From Treponema sp. (GTDB taxonomy: Bacteria > Spirochaetota > Spirochaetia > Treponematales > Treponemataceae): a stretch of DNA of 64,000 nt. This document shows, in pieces, positions 9,157 to 16,788 of the stretch (position 1 is the first letter of the stretch; every line of letters begins with the position of its first letter). Made by a program: the position numbers and the translations under genes. Under the pieces are notes generated by a model, which worked only from the letters and a program-made list of their open reading frames with translations, had not been told where the DNA came from and did no database searches. The stretch is taken from the NCBI GenBank assembly GCA_024400915.1, contig JAKSLX010000005.1, positions 62,001 to 126,000 of the forward strand, read 5' to 3'.

Positions 9157-9681
9157 ATGAAAAAAAACTTTACAAAAGGATTATTTCTTACAGCTATCCT
9201 CCTCCTTCTTTCAACCGGTGCCCACGCAAAAAAATCTCCAAAGGCAGCATCAAAGCCAAAGATGACGGAACCTCATACAATCAAATTCCATGACAATTGC
9301 CCTAGAACCACCGCAGCTCTCAATGAAGAAGTTGCACTCAAGGCCACTATTCCTGGCTACAAGGGAATCATTTCTGTTACATACAAATCCATTCCGGAGG
9401 AAAAGCATGCCTATCCGGTAACAGGATTCTACGACTGCTGCGAAAGAATCAGAAGTGCAATGGAAGCAAGCTCCGGCAAAAAATACGTACTTACATTCAA
9501 TACAAAAGAAGATAAAAACGGAAAAGAAGTTTTTCTTTCCGACAAGACAAAAGCAACGGAATCCGTAATCCTCCTCATAGAGCAGAAAGAAACCGATGTC
9601 TACGCTTTCTATGAGGAATACAGAGAGCCATCAGTTCCACAGGATGAAGTTACAGCTGCAGAACCAACTGCGACAGAATAA
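9157..9681 (+). CDS. secreted hypothetical protein
   Basis: A 174-residue protein with a clear signal peptide (hydrophobic core about residues 8-21, cleavage after AHA at about 24). The mature part is basic with a conserved-looking core containing two cysteines (FYDCCERI). It follows the response regulator by 61 bases and may share its transcript. I do not recognise the family. Confidence 0.65.
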   Translation: MKKNFTKGLFLTAILLLLSTGAHAKKSPKAASKPKMTEPHTIKFHDNCPRTTAALNEEVALKATIPGYKGIISVTYKSIPEEKHAYPVTGFYDCCERIRSAMEASSGKKYVLTFNTKEDKNGKEVFLSDKTKATESVILLIEQKETDVYAFYEEYREPSVPQDEVTAAEPTATE

Positions 9682-9713
9682 ATTTCTTCCAGCTCCAATT
9701 AAAAATTCAGAAA

Positions 9714-10739
9714 TTAAAATTTAACAACTCCAACAATGGGAAGGTGATCGCTGTAACCTGTTCCGTTCCAGATTAGATATCGATTGGGAACAAAGGAATG
9801 GGAATCGCACCACTCGCCTTCTACGGCAGGATAGAAATCAAGGAACTCAACGCCGCCAGCTCCGAACATATTGTCTATCCGAGACCATTCTTCCTGATAG
9901 TAATAACTTCCAGGCTGAATCAATTTTCGCCCTGCAAGAAACCAAGGGGAAGAAACCTTTATACCATCGTCAGTTAATGTCCCGTCCTTCCAGCGGCGGA
10001 GCACAACCTCACCTTTCCGGGTTAGACAGAAATCATTAATATCCCGGTTGAAATCCCCCAGTGCAAGAACCGGTCTTCCGTCTTCCACAGCAGCAGACAC
10101 AAGTTCCGAAAGGACGCCTTCTTCCCTGTTACGCCACTTTTCGGTTTCTTCTTCTCCTCCACTCTTGCTTTTCCAATGATTGACCATGAGGGTAAGTTCT
10201 TTCTGGTCCAATTTGATACGAATTTCCATTAAAGGCCTCATCCTAGGCATGTCTTCCTCTTCCGACCTTACATCAAGGGAATGGACCGTCATGGAAGTAA
10301 CCGGAAGCCTTGAAAGGACTGCACATCCAATGGAACTTCCCTCATCTTTTGCAAAACAGGCGTTTCCATAAACCTTTTCCTTATCCCACTCCCCCGCAAG
10401 AAAATTACTAATGTCATGAACTACTCCTTCGTTTTCTATTTCTTCCATGACAAAAACATCGGCATCAAGATTTTTGATTACGGAGCAGAGTCTTTTTAGC
10501 CGCTCCACATAATCTTCCTTGCCCCACCTGGCGCTACGGACAAATTCGCTGTATTCTTCCCCCGTAGTAACAGCATCAAAAAAAGTCTGGACATTCCAGT
10601 TGACGACCTTAAGACTGCCTTCTTTACCGACAGAATCAGACAGAATCTGAGTGCAAGATGTCAAGAAGAGGAGAACAGAAAACACATAAAGAGAATATGG
10701 CGGGATAAAAAATGCAGTCAAAACTTTTTTAAATGTCAT
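9714..10739 (-). CDS. endonuclease/exonuclease/phosphatase-family lipoprotein
   Basis: A 341-residue protein with a lipoprotein signal (lipobox LTSC, about residue 29) and an EEP fold: KVVNWNVQTF (strand 1 Asn), VMEEIENEG (catalytic Glu), VNHWKSKSGG, LALGDFNRDIND (catalytic Asp/Asn) and the terminal YSDHLPIVGVV (SDH). EEP proteins are Mg-dependent phosphodiesterases acting on DNA, phospholipids or inositol phosphates. An envelope-anchored version could act on extracellular DNA or lipids. Substrate unknown. It is divergent from rex, with the Rex-type sites between them. Confidence 0.87.
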   Translation of the reverse strand: MTFKKVLTAFFIPPYSLYVFSVLLFLTSCTQILSDSVGKEGSLKVVNWNVQTFFDAVTTGEEYSEFVRSARWGKEDYVERLKRLCSVIKNLDADVFVMEEIENEGVVHDISNFLAGEWDKEKVYGNACFAKDEGSSIGCAVLSRLPVTSMTVHSLDVRSEEEDMPRMRPLMEIRIKLDQKELTLMVNHWKSKSGGEEETEKWRNREEGVLSELVSAAVEDGRPVLALGDFNRDINDFCLTRKGEVVLRRWKDGTLTDDGIKVSSPWFLAGRKLIQPGSYYYQEEWSRIDNMFGAGGVEFLDFYPAVEGEWCDSHSFVPNRYLIWNGTGYSDHLPIVGVVKF

Positions 10740-10901
10740 GAAAATACCTCCAGATTCTGCGGCCGCCCGCAGGAATGTCCATAGATATTATTTTCACTAA
10801 AAATAAAAAAGTGACTATTTTTGAAAAAAAAATCAAATTTTTTTTTCTATGCATTCAGGCAATTCGTGACAACGGGGACAGGTGATAAAATACATTCTTA
10901 C

Positions 10902-10917
10902 CGTGAAATTTATCACG
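10902..10917. promoter_or_regulatory. upstream Rex-type operator
   Basis: Palindrome CGTGAAATTTATCACG matches the Rex operator pattern (TTGTGA-N6-TCACAA family) in both GTGA/TCAC half sites. It sits between the EEP lipoprotein gene and rex, about 165 bases before the rex start, so it could serve either gene. The surrounding 10740-10890 is AT-rich and holds nothing else I can name. Confidence 0.6.
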
Positions 10918-11044
10918 CAAAACGCTAAATTCCTCCTCAAACAGTGAATTTCAGTTGTTTATGTGCAAAAAATCACAGAAAACCGGCTTTTTTAATAGAC
11001 CAAGGGAAAATTAGGTGGTAATATAGCAATTATCAGGGGTTACT

Positions 11045-11067
11045 TTGCGTGATATTTATCACACAAA
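11045..11067. promoter_or_regulatory. Rex-type operator just upstream of rex
   Basis: TTGCGTGATATTTATCACAC carries a perfect GTGATA/TATCAC palindrome 13-35 bases before the rex ATG and just downstream of a plausible -10 (TAATAT, 11019-11024). The position suits a roadblock or autorepression. Confidence 0.7.
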
Positions 11068-11079
11068 CAAAAGATTTAG

Positions 11080-11682
11080 ATGCAGAACATTCCGTTGCCT
11101 GCAAAAAGAAGGCTTGTTCTTCTTGAACGACTTCTTTCTGCTTACAAAGAGAAGACAATCACCTCACAGAAGATCCAGGAACTTACGGGCTGGACATCGG
11201 CAGTAGTAAGAAGAGACATTTCCTGGATTGATGTTAAATGCGGAGCCACCAACGGATATAAAGTCGCAGAACTTAAAGCTGCACTTGTAAAATCCTTTAA
11301 CCTTGAACAGACAGAACAGAGATGCTGCATTGTAGGACTTGGAAGAATGGGACAGGCCCTTTTGGACACATCCGAACTTTTTGAATCATCCTTTAAGATT
11401 GTTGCAGGATTCGATTCCAGCGTAAACAAGACAGAAGTTCTAAGTTCGGCATTTCCACTTCATCCTACAACGCTGATGAAGAAAATAATCAAAGAGGAAG
11501 CAATCAGTTTTGCAATCCTCACCGTAGATCCGGAAGAAGCACAGCCTATGACAGAGCTTCTTCTTGAATGCGGAATAAAGGGAATCGTCAACTACACTCC
11601 TTGCGTGCTGACGGTTCCAAAAGGTGTATGCGTAGAAAACGTAAGTCTGCTTACGGCGCTGTCCACCCTGGCAATTCAATGA
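11080..11682 (+). CDS. rex: redox-sensing transcriptional repressor Rex
   Basis: A 200-residue protein with an N-terminal winged helix (about 1-75, including TSQKIQELTGWTSAVVRRDISW) and a Rossmann NAD(H)-binding domain starting CCIVGLGRMGQALL (GxGxxG). The C-terminal helix is short but present. Rex senses the NADH/NAD+ ratio and represses fermentation and respiration genes when NADH is low. Two Rex-type operators precede the gene, which argues for autoregulation. serC follows after 51 bases and may be read from the same promoter. Confidence 0.9.
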   Translation: MQNIPLPAKRRLVLLERLLSAYKEKTITSQKIQELTGWTSAVVRRDISWIDVKCGATNGYKVAELKAALVKSFNLEQTEQRCCIVGLGRMGQALLDTSELFESSFKIVAGFDSSVNKTEVLSSAFPLHPTTLMKKIIKEEAISFAILTVDPEEAQPMTELLLECGIKGIVNYTPCVLTVPKGVCVENVSLLTALSTLAIQ

Positions 11683-11733
11683 AGGGAGCATTGCTTCCAC
11701 ATAAAATAGTAATTTATTTAGTGAGGTTTTAAT

Positions 11734-12858
11734 ATGAGTCGTGTTTACAACTTTAGTGCAGGTCCTTCTTGCCTTCCAGAAGAAGTTCTCAAGGAATGTG
11801 CAGCAGAAATGATGGACTGCAACGGAACAGGTCAGAGCGTTATGGAAATGAGCCACCGCTCATCCGCTTTTGAACCAATCATCGAACATGCAGAAGCACA
11901 GATCCGCAAGCTCATGAACGTACCATCAAACTACAAGGTACTCTTCGTACAGGGTGGCGGTTCAACACAGTTTGCCATGGTTGCACAGAATCTTGGCATC
12001 AACAAGAAGAAGGCTGCTTACATCGAAACTGGTGTCTGGGCAAAGAAAGCCGCAGCAGAAGCAAAGCACCTTGGTGTTGAAGTTGATGTAATCGCATCTT
12101 CAAAAGACAAGAACTATTCTTACATCCCACGCGTTGAAAAAGTAACTGGCGACTATGACTATGTTTACATTTGTTTCAACAACACAATCATGGGAACACA
12201 CTACGAATACATCCCTGAAACTGGAGACATTCCTCTCGTAGCTGATCTTTCTTCATGCATCCTTTCAGAAGAAATCGACGTTTCAAAGTTCGGCCTCATC
12301 TTTGCAGGTGCACAGAAGAATCTTGCTCCAGCAGGTGTTACTCTCGTAATCGTTCGCGAAGATCTTATTCCAGAACCAGAAAAATGTCTTCCTGGCACAC
12401 CTACAATGAGCATGTACAAGACACACAGCGAAAACGGTTCAATGTACAATACACCTCCTTGCTACACAATCTACGTTCTCGACAAGGTCCTCAACTGGAT
12501 CGAAAAGAACGGCGGTGCAAAGGGAATCAACAAGCTAAACGTTGAAAAGGCAGATTACCTTTACAACTACCTTGACAACTCTAACTTCTACCATGCTACA
12601 ACAGAAAAGGGAAGCCGCTCTTTGATGAACGTTCCATTCCTTACAAAGTATTCTGACAACGACGGATCGGAAGAAGCACAGGCAAAGGAAAAGGCAATCA
12701 ACAGCAAGTTCGTAAAGGAAGCAGAAGCAGCAGGTCTTGTAAACCTCAAGGGACACAGACTTGTAGGCGGTATGCGCGCTTCCATCTACAACGCCATGAC
12801 ACTCGACGGTGTAAAGGCTCTCGTTAAGTTCATGGAAGAATTTGCAAAGAACAACTAA
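11734..12858 (+). CDS. serC: phosphoserine aminotransferase
   Basis: A 374-residue PLP enzyme, full length for SerC. It starts RVYNFSAGPSCLPEEVL, has the phosphate-binding GGGSTQFAM segment, and the PLP lysine region FAGAQKNLAPAG. It converts 3-phosphohydroxypyruvate and glutamate to phosphoserine. Together with serA downstream it supplies the first two serine steps. The ribosome-binding site is GTGAGG. A long palindromic repeat separates it from serA. Confidence 0.95.
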   Translation: MSRVYNFSAGPSCLPEEVLKECAAEMMDCNGTGQSVMEMSHRSSAFEPIIEHAEAQIRKLMNVPSNYKVLFVQGGGSTQFAMVAQNLGINKKKAAYIETGVWAKKAAAEAKHLGVEVDVIASSKDKNYSYIPRVEKVTGDYDYVYICFNNTIMGTHYEYIPETGDIPLVADLSSCILSEEIDVSKFGLIFAGAQKNLAPAGVTLVIVREDLIPEPEKCLPGTPTMSMYKTHSENGSMYNTPPCYTIYVLDKVLNWIEKNGGAKGINKLNVEKADYLYNYLDNSNFYHATTEKGSRSLMNVPFLTKYSDNDGSEEAQAKEKAINSKFVKEAEAAGLVNLKGHRLVGGMRASIYNAMTLDGVKALVKFMEEFAKNN

Positions 12859-12864
12859 ATTTAC

Positions 12865-12995
12865 ATATGCAGAAAGCGGGCCCCAGCGACGGCGAAAAGG
12901 GCAATGGATAACCTCCCGCCTCATCGAATAAGGCGCTGTGCTTTATTGGCAGGTCCCTCCTTCCCCTTTTCGCCTGCGTCCCACTTTCTGCATAT
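12865..12995. repeat. long imperfect palindrome, family member 1 (full copy)
   Basis: The outer arms ATATGCAGAAAG and CTTTCTGCATAT are perfect complements. The next parts also pair: GGGCCCCAGCGACGGCGAAAAGG against CCTTTTCGCCTGCGTCCC, then TCCCGCC region against GGCAGGTCCC. The same outline, with different but still complementary bases, recurs at 35464-35598, and left halves occur near 20262 and 35704. CCCAGCGACG on the left and TGCGTCCCA on the right are the fixed sequence parts. It could end transcription of serC or fold as an RNA. Confidence 0.75.
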
Positions 12996-13058
12996 TAATT
13001 AATCATGGTATTTTGCAATTAACCATTAGCAAAGTGCCTATACACGGAGAAAAACGAA

Positions 13059-14237
13059 ATGTATAAAATTCAGACACTTGATAGAATTTCTGCTGTTGGA
13101 TTGGATAATTTTCCACGCGGAGAATATGAAATCGCTTCGGAAATCATGAAGCCGGATGCAATCCTTGTCCGCTCACACGACATGCTCAGCATGGAACTTG
13201 ATGAAAACGTTAAGGCTGTTGCCCGTGCAGGTGCAGGCGTTAACAACATTCCATGTAAGGATTTGGCAGCAAAGGGTGTTGTAGTATTCAACACACCTGG
13301 TGCAAACGCAAATGCAGTTAAGGAACTCGTAATCCTCGGACTTCTCATTGCTAGCCGCCCTGTAATCGCCGCAAACAAGTTCTGTAACGGACTTGCAGGA
13401 AAGGGTGCAGAAATCGCAACTCTCGCAGAAAAAGGAAAGAAGGACTACATCGGTAACGAACTCAAGGGAAAGACTCTTGGCGTAATCGGTCTTGGTGCCA
13501 TCGGTGCACAGGTTGCAAACACAGCAATCGAACTTGGAATGAACGTTGTAGGTTATGACCCATTCCTTTCAATCGATGCTGCATGGAGTCTCAACCACAT
13601 GGTAAAGCACGCAGAAACTCTTGATACAGTTCTTGCAAAGGCTGATTACCTTACATTCCACGTGCCTGAGACACCAGATACAAAGGGATTCGTAAACGCA
13701 AATACAATCAAGAACATGAAGGACGGCGTTCGCCTCATCAACATTGCACGTGGTGGTCTTGTAAATAACGAAGATGTTCTTGCCGCAATCAACAGCGGAA
13801 AGGTAAGCTGCATGGTTACAGACTTTGCCGCAGAAGAACTCCTCAACAACGACAAGGTCATCTGTATGCCTCACCTTGGTGCATCAACTCCAGAAGCAGA
13901 AGATAACTGTGCTGTAATGGCAGTAAAGGAACTCCGCGACTTCCTTGAAACAGGTGCAATCAAGAACAGCGTAAACTATCCAAAGTGCAAGATGGACAAC
14001 GCAATTCCAAAGAACGGAACACGCCTCTGCATCGCACACAAGAACGTTCCAAACATGATCGCCCAGTTTACATCAGTTCTCGGTGAAGCAAAGCTCAACA
14101 TTGCAGGTATGGTTGACCAGAACCGCGGTGACATCGCTTACTGTATGATCGATGTAGATGGAAAGGTTGAAGAAGCAACTCTGGCTTCCCTCGGTTCAGC
14201 TGACGGCGTAATCAAGGTTAGACCTATCTACGCTTAA
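13059..14237 (+). CDS. serA: D-3-phosphoglycerate dehydrogenase
   Basis: A 392-residue NAD-dependent dehydrogenase of the D-2-hydroxyacid type. The nucleotide-binding motif is GVIGLGAIGAQVA, the catalytic Arg is in NIARGGLV, the Glu in the FAAEELLN region and His in MPHLGASTPEAE. The tail (about 318-392) contains an ACT-like regulatory domain (FTSVLGEAKLNIAGMVDQ), implying possible serine feedback. It catalyses the first step of serine synthesis, preceding SerC in the pathway. A strong terminator follows. Confidence 0.95.
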   Translation: MYKIQTLDRISAVGLDNFPRGEYEIASEIMKPDAILVRSHDMLSMELDENVKAVARAGAGVNNIPCKDLAAKGVVVFNTPGANANAVKELVILGLLIASRPVIAANKFCNGLAGKGAEIATLAEKGKKDYIGNELKGKTLGVIGLGAIGAQVANTAIELGMNVVGYDPFLSIDAAWSLNHMVKHAETLDTVLAKADYLTFHVPETPDTKGFVNANTIKNMKDGVRLINIARGGLVNNEDVLAAINSGKVSCMVTDFAAEELLNNDKVICMPHLGASTPEAEDNCAVMAVKELRDFLETGAIKNSVNYPKCKMDNAIPKNGTRLCIAHKNVPNMIAQFTSVLGEAKLNIAGMVDQNRGDIAYCMIDVDGKVEEATLASLGSADGVIKVRPIYA

Positions 14238-14250
14238 TACAAAATACAAA

Positions 14251-14290
14251 AAAAAGCTGCAGTCATGAAATCATGATTGCAGCTTTTTTT
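14251..14290 (+). terminator. rho-independent terminator after serA
   Basis: AAAAAGCTGCAGTCATGA and TCATGATTGCAGCTTTTT form an 18-base stem with one mismatch and a two-base tip, followed by more T residues. It lies between converging serA and the lipoprotein gene and can work for both. Confidence 0.85.
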
Positions 14291-14302
14291 TGTTAAATGA
14301 AT

Positions 14303-15244
14303 TTATTCGGAAACTGAATTCGTTTCATCATCAACCTTTGAATACTCGTCTGCGTTAATGAAATATTTACGGCTTCCGTTCCAGTCGGCATGGATGGAAT
14401 TTGGCGTCTGTCCTTCAAGCCACTCAAAACCAAGTGATGTTCCAAGGGAAAAGACTATGGACTCAATATCACTGAAATAATCTTTCCCACTGTAGTAGTA
14501 AGGCTCTGATGAAGGCTGCCTTAATCTTAGAAGATAAGCTATTCCTTCTGAATCGTCCTCAAGAACCTTAAAGTAATGCAGTATTTCAGGCCCGTCATAT
14601 TTATCACCGTTTACATAACTGACAAGTTGTTTTCTTAAGCCACGAGAATCTTTTGTCCAACCTGTCTGCCCACTACACTGTGCATGAACTGGATTTCCAA
14701 TACAGAGGCGTGCTTCCACATATTTAGGATCATCAAAAATATTTTCTATGGAAATATCTCCTCCGTCCCAATTTTCAAGAACAATAAGAATTTCTGTTTT
14801 CCAGCCACGGCTATAAGGATCGGCAGTTGAATCCATTACGCTAATTGAAATATCATAGTCATTCCATCTGTATCCAATACACTTTCCAACAGCACCATTA
14901 TCCCAAGGTCCTGCATCAACAATATTGTCTTCCGTAAATGAATAAAGTTCAGGATTCACGAGATCGTAAATGGAATAGGATTCTTCATATCCAAAATTTA
15001 GTTGAACGACTTCCCTTAAGTTATCCTTTTTACAGATTTCTGATATCTGACTATCAACTTCAACACTGGAACGAGTAACATCGACTTTATTATCACAGAT
15101 TGAAAAACTTGTATTTCCGCCCTTAAAAACAAACGGGGATCCTATATTCCTGTCAGGTGAATCACTTCCAGAATCTCCGTTGCTACAGCCTGTCATCACA
15201 CAAAAAAATATTGCACTCAAAATAAGGATAAACGATTTTTTCAT
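14303..15244 (-). CDS. lipoprotein of unknown function
   Basis: The start at 15244 (MKKSFILIL) is chosen because a perfect GGAGG sits just upstream and the N-terminus is a classic lipoprotein signal (lipobox MTGC at about residue 20). The 313-residue product continues with a Ser/Gly/Asp-rich linker and a globular part rich in aromatic residues. I recognise no domain. It is monocistronic and converges with serA. Confidence 0.75.
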   Translation of the reverse strand: MKKSFILILSAIFFCVMTGCSNGDSGSDSPDRNIGSPFVFKGGNTSFSICDNKVDVTRSSVEVDSQISEICKKDNLREVVQLNFGYEESYSIYDLVNPELYSFTEDNIVDAGPWDNGAVGKCIGYRWNDYDISISVMDSTADPYSRGWKTEILIVLENWDGGDISIENIFDDPKYVEARLCIGNPVHAQCSGQTGWTKDSRGLRKQLVSYVNGDKYDGPEILHYFKVLEDDSEGIAYLLRLRQPSSEPYYYSGKDYFSDIESIVFSLGTSLGFEWLEGQTPNSIHADWNGSRKYFINADEYSKVDDETNSVSE

Positions 15245-15436
15245 AATACCTCCAATTAAATTATAGAAGGAAAAAAATCTAAAAAAAACTGGGTATAACG
15301 CACGAAATATTTTCGGTATAACGCACAGTTTTACAAACCTTTCGTTCATTACATTTTTAATTTATAATGACCCTGATGTCACACGAAAAGACAGACAAAT
15401 CATACCAACACTTATCAATGGAACAGGAGAAAAAAA

Positions 15437-15913
15437 ATGGAAGTTATACTTTTAATAGCTGCAATCATACTTTTGGCTTTAGGACTTCTCGGAACTTTTC
15501 TTCCAGTTCTGCCTGGACCTCCACTCGCATGGGCAGGACTTTTGTGTGAATTCTTTATTCCAGAAAGCACCATGTCCATTCCGATTCTGATCATAACTTT
15601 CATTACGGCGATAATCATTACGGTTCTTGATTTTGCCTTTCCCATAATACAAACAAAGAAATCTGGCGGAACAAAATACGGAACAAGAGGTTCCACAATC
15701 GGTCTGATCATAGGATTGTTCACTGGACCTTGGGGAATAATCCTCGGGCCATTCATCGGTGCCTTCATTGGAGAACTGATCCACGATACAAGCGATTACC
15801 ACAAGGCATTAAGGTCAGCCTGGGCTTCCTTCATTGGATTTCTTTCGGGAACATTCATGAAAATTGTGGTTGTATCAGTATTCATAGTGGTGTTCATACT
15901 GAACATCAGATAA
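15437..15913 (+). CDS. DUF456 family membrane protein
   Basis: A 158-residue membrane protein beginning with the DUF456 pattern LLALGLLGTFLPVLPGPPLAWAG, then helices separated by a short basic loop, with a glycine-rich GPWGIILGPFIGAFIGE repeat in the second half. Ribosome-binding site AGGAG. The family is widespread and has no known function; Gly-zipper-like stretches suggest packed helices in the inner membrane. Confidence 0.85.
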   Translation: MEVILLIAAIILLALGLLGTFLPVLPGPPLAWAGLLCEFFIPESTMSIPILIITFITAIIITVLDFAFPIIQTKKSGGTKYGTRGSTIGLIIGLFTGPWGIILGPFIGAFIGELIHDTSDYHKALRSAWASFIGFLSGTFMKIVVVSVFIVVFILNIR

Positions 15914-15915
15914 AA

Positions 15916-15936
15916 AAAAAGCTGGCCGGCTTTTTT
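15916..15936 (+). terminator. terminator after the DUF456 gene
   Basis: AAAAAGC / GCTTTTTT with a GGCC-containing tip directly after the stop codon. Confidence 0.65.
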
Positions 15937-15980
15937 ATTTAAAAGGCTATGTCCGTAGAAAGTGTTGTTCCACTAAATAT

Positions 15981-16047
15981 GGTGGTTGAGGCTCTCGAAA
16001 CCACCTGTACTAGAAGACTGATTCCTTTAACGGAGTCAGTTTTTTTA
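15981..16047. terminator. two hairpins ending in a T-run between converging genes
   Basis: GGTGGTT/AACCACC (15981-16005) is followed by ACTGATTCC/GGAGTCAGT (16017-16040) with seven T residues. It terminates plus-strand reading at the end of the converging XRE gene. A near copy of the second hairpin ends the leucine-rich-repeat gene at 18299. Confidence 0.6.
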
Positions 16048-16413
16048 TCGTCGATTATTTTCGTCAGATTTTTGTTGGCCTAATAAACATTTGTGCAAAG
16101 CTTCTTTCAAGTGCTTTTCAATCTTAATTTCTAGTTCTTTATAAAAACTCATGTCTTTTACAGTATTTCCGACAAAATCATCATCAATGGAATTTCTATT
16201 TTCTGTATCTTCAAACAGTGCAAAATATGGAATATTAAAGCATTTAGAAAGTAATTCAACCGTTTCAAAACTGGCGCCTCTTTTTCCTCTTTCGATATTT
16301 GCAAAAAAGGTCTGAGAAACATTTATTTTTTCAGCCATTTCTTCCTGTGTTAATCCAGCAAGCTTACGATATTTTTTTACATTTCTTCCAAATATTTCTT
16401 TGATATTCTCCAT
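16045..16413 (-). CDS. XRE-family helix-turn-helix regulator
   Basis: A 122-residue protein with an N-terminal Cro/C1-type helix-turn-helix (residues 5-60: KYRKLAGLTQEEMAEKINVSQTFFANIERGKRGAS) and an acidic/basic C-terminal helix of unknown role. It is divergent from the small ORF and leucine-rich-repeat gene, and palindromic TTTCTTTAAGAAA-type sites lie between, so it probably represses this divergent pair and itself. Confidence 0.88.
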   Translation of the reverse strand: MENIKEIFGRNVKKYRKLAGLTQEEMAEKINVSQTFFANIERGKRGASFETVELLSKCFNIPYFALFEDTENRNSIDDDFVGNTVKDMSFYKELEIKIEKHLKEALHKCLLGQQKSDENNRR

Positions 16414-16423
16414 ACGTTTAAAA

Positions 16424-16479
16424 TATTTCTTTAAGAAATAAATAGACAGAAACTTAAAGAAATATTACAATTATTTCTC
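16424..16479. promoter_or_regulatory. operator cluster of the XRE regulator
   Basis: TATTTCTTTAAGAAATA (16424-16440) is a perfect odd palindrome with 8-base arms. The half sites AAGAAATA (16457-16464) and TATTTCT (16472-16478) repeat it in inverted order. The cluster fills the divergent promoter region. Confidence 0.6.
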
Positions 16480-16511
16480 AAAGACGTAAATTTCAATCAT
16501 AGAGAGGTGGA

Positions 16512-16688
16512 GTGAAGAAAAAATACATTTTAGTAGCAAAAGAATTTCAATCCTTACTTCAATCTTACACTGAGGATAGTGTCTGGCAATTATCTGATAA
16601 AGTTTTGTATGACTTATGTAAAGATTATCCAAATAATCAAAAAAATATGGAAAATTTTATTTCAAATGCAAAACGTGTATTGAAATAA
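16512..16688 (+). CDS. small hypothetical protein (58 residues, GTG start)
   Basis: GTG start 3 bases after GAGAGGTGGA. The product is MKKKYILVAKEF... with an amphipathic helical pattern, ending NAKRVLK. The next frame, starting without any stop at 16637 and running to 16777, encodes a sensible continuation (see next entry), so this may be the first part of a frameshifted gene of about 88 residues. It lies upstream of the leucine-rich-repeat gene and opposite the XRE gene. Confidence 0.5.
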   Translation: MKKKYILVAKEFQSLLQSYTEDSVWQLSDKVLYDLCKDYPNNQKNMENFISNAKRVLK

Positions 16689-16777
16689 TTGAAAGTAAAT
16701 TTGGAAGAAAACTAACCCCACGCCAGTTGGATAGAATTTTGCTGGAAATCGATGCTAATAGTAAAAAATCAAAATAG
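16688..16777 (+). other. frame-shifted continuation of the small ORF
   Basis: In the +2 frame relative to the 58-residue ORF the sequence reads IESKFGRKLTPRQLDRILLEIDANSKKSK and stops 11 bases before the ATG of the next gene. It has no start of its own. A one-base shift in the ATTGAAATAATTGAAAG stretch would join the two parts. Confidence 0.4.
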
Positions 16778-16788
16778 GAGATTTGATT

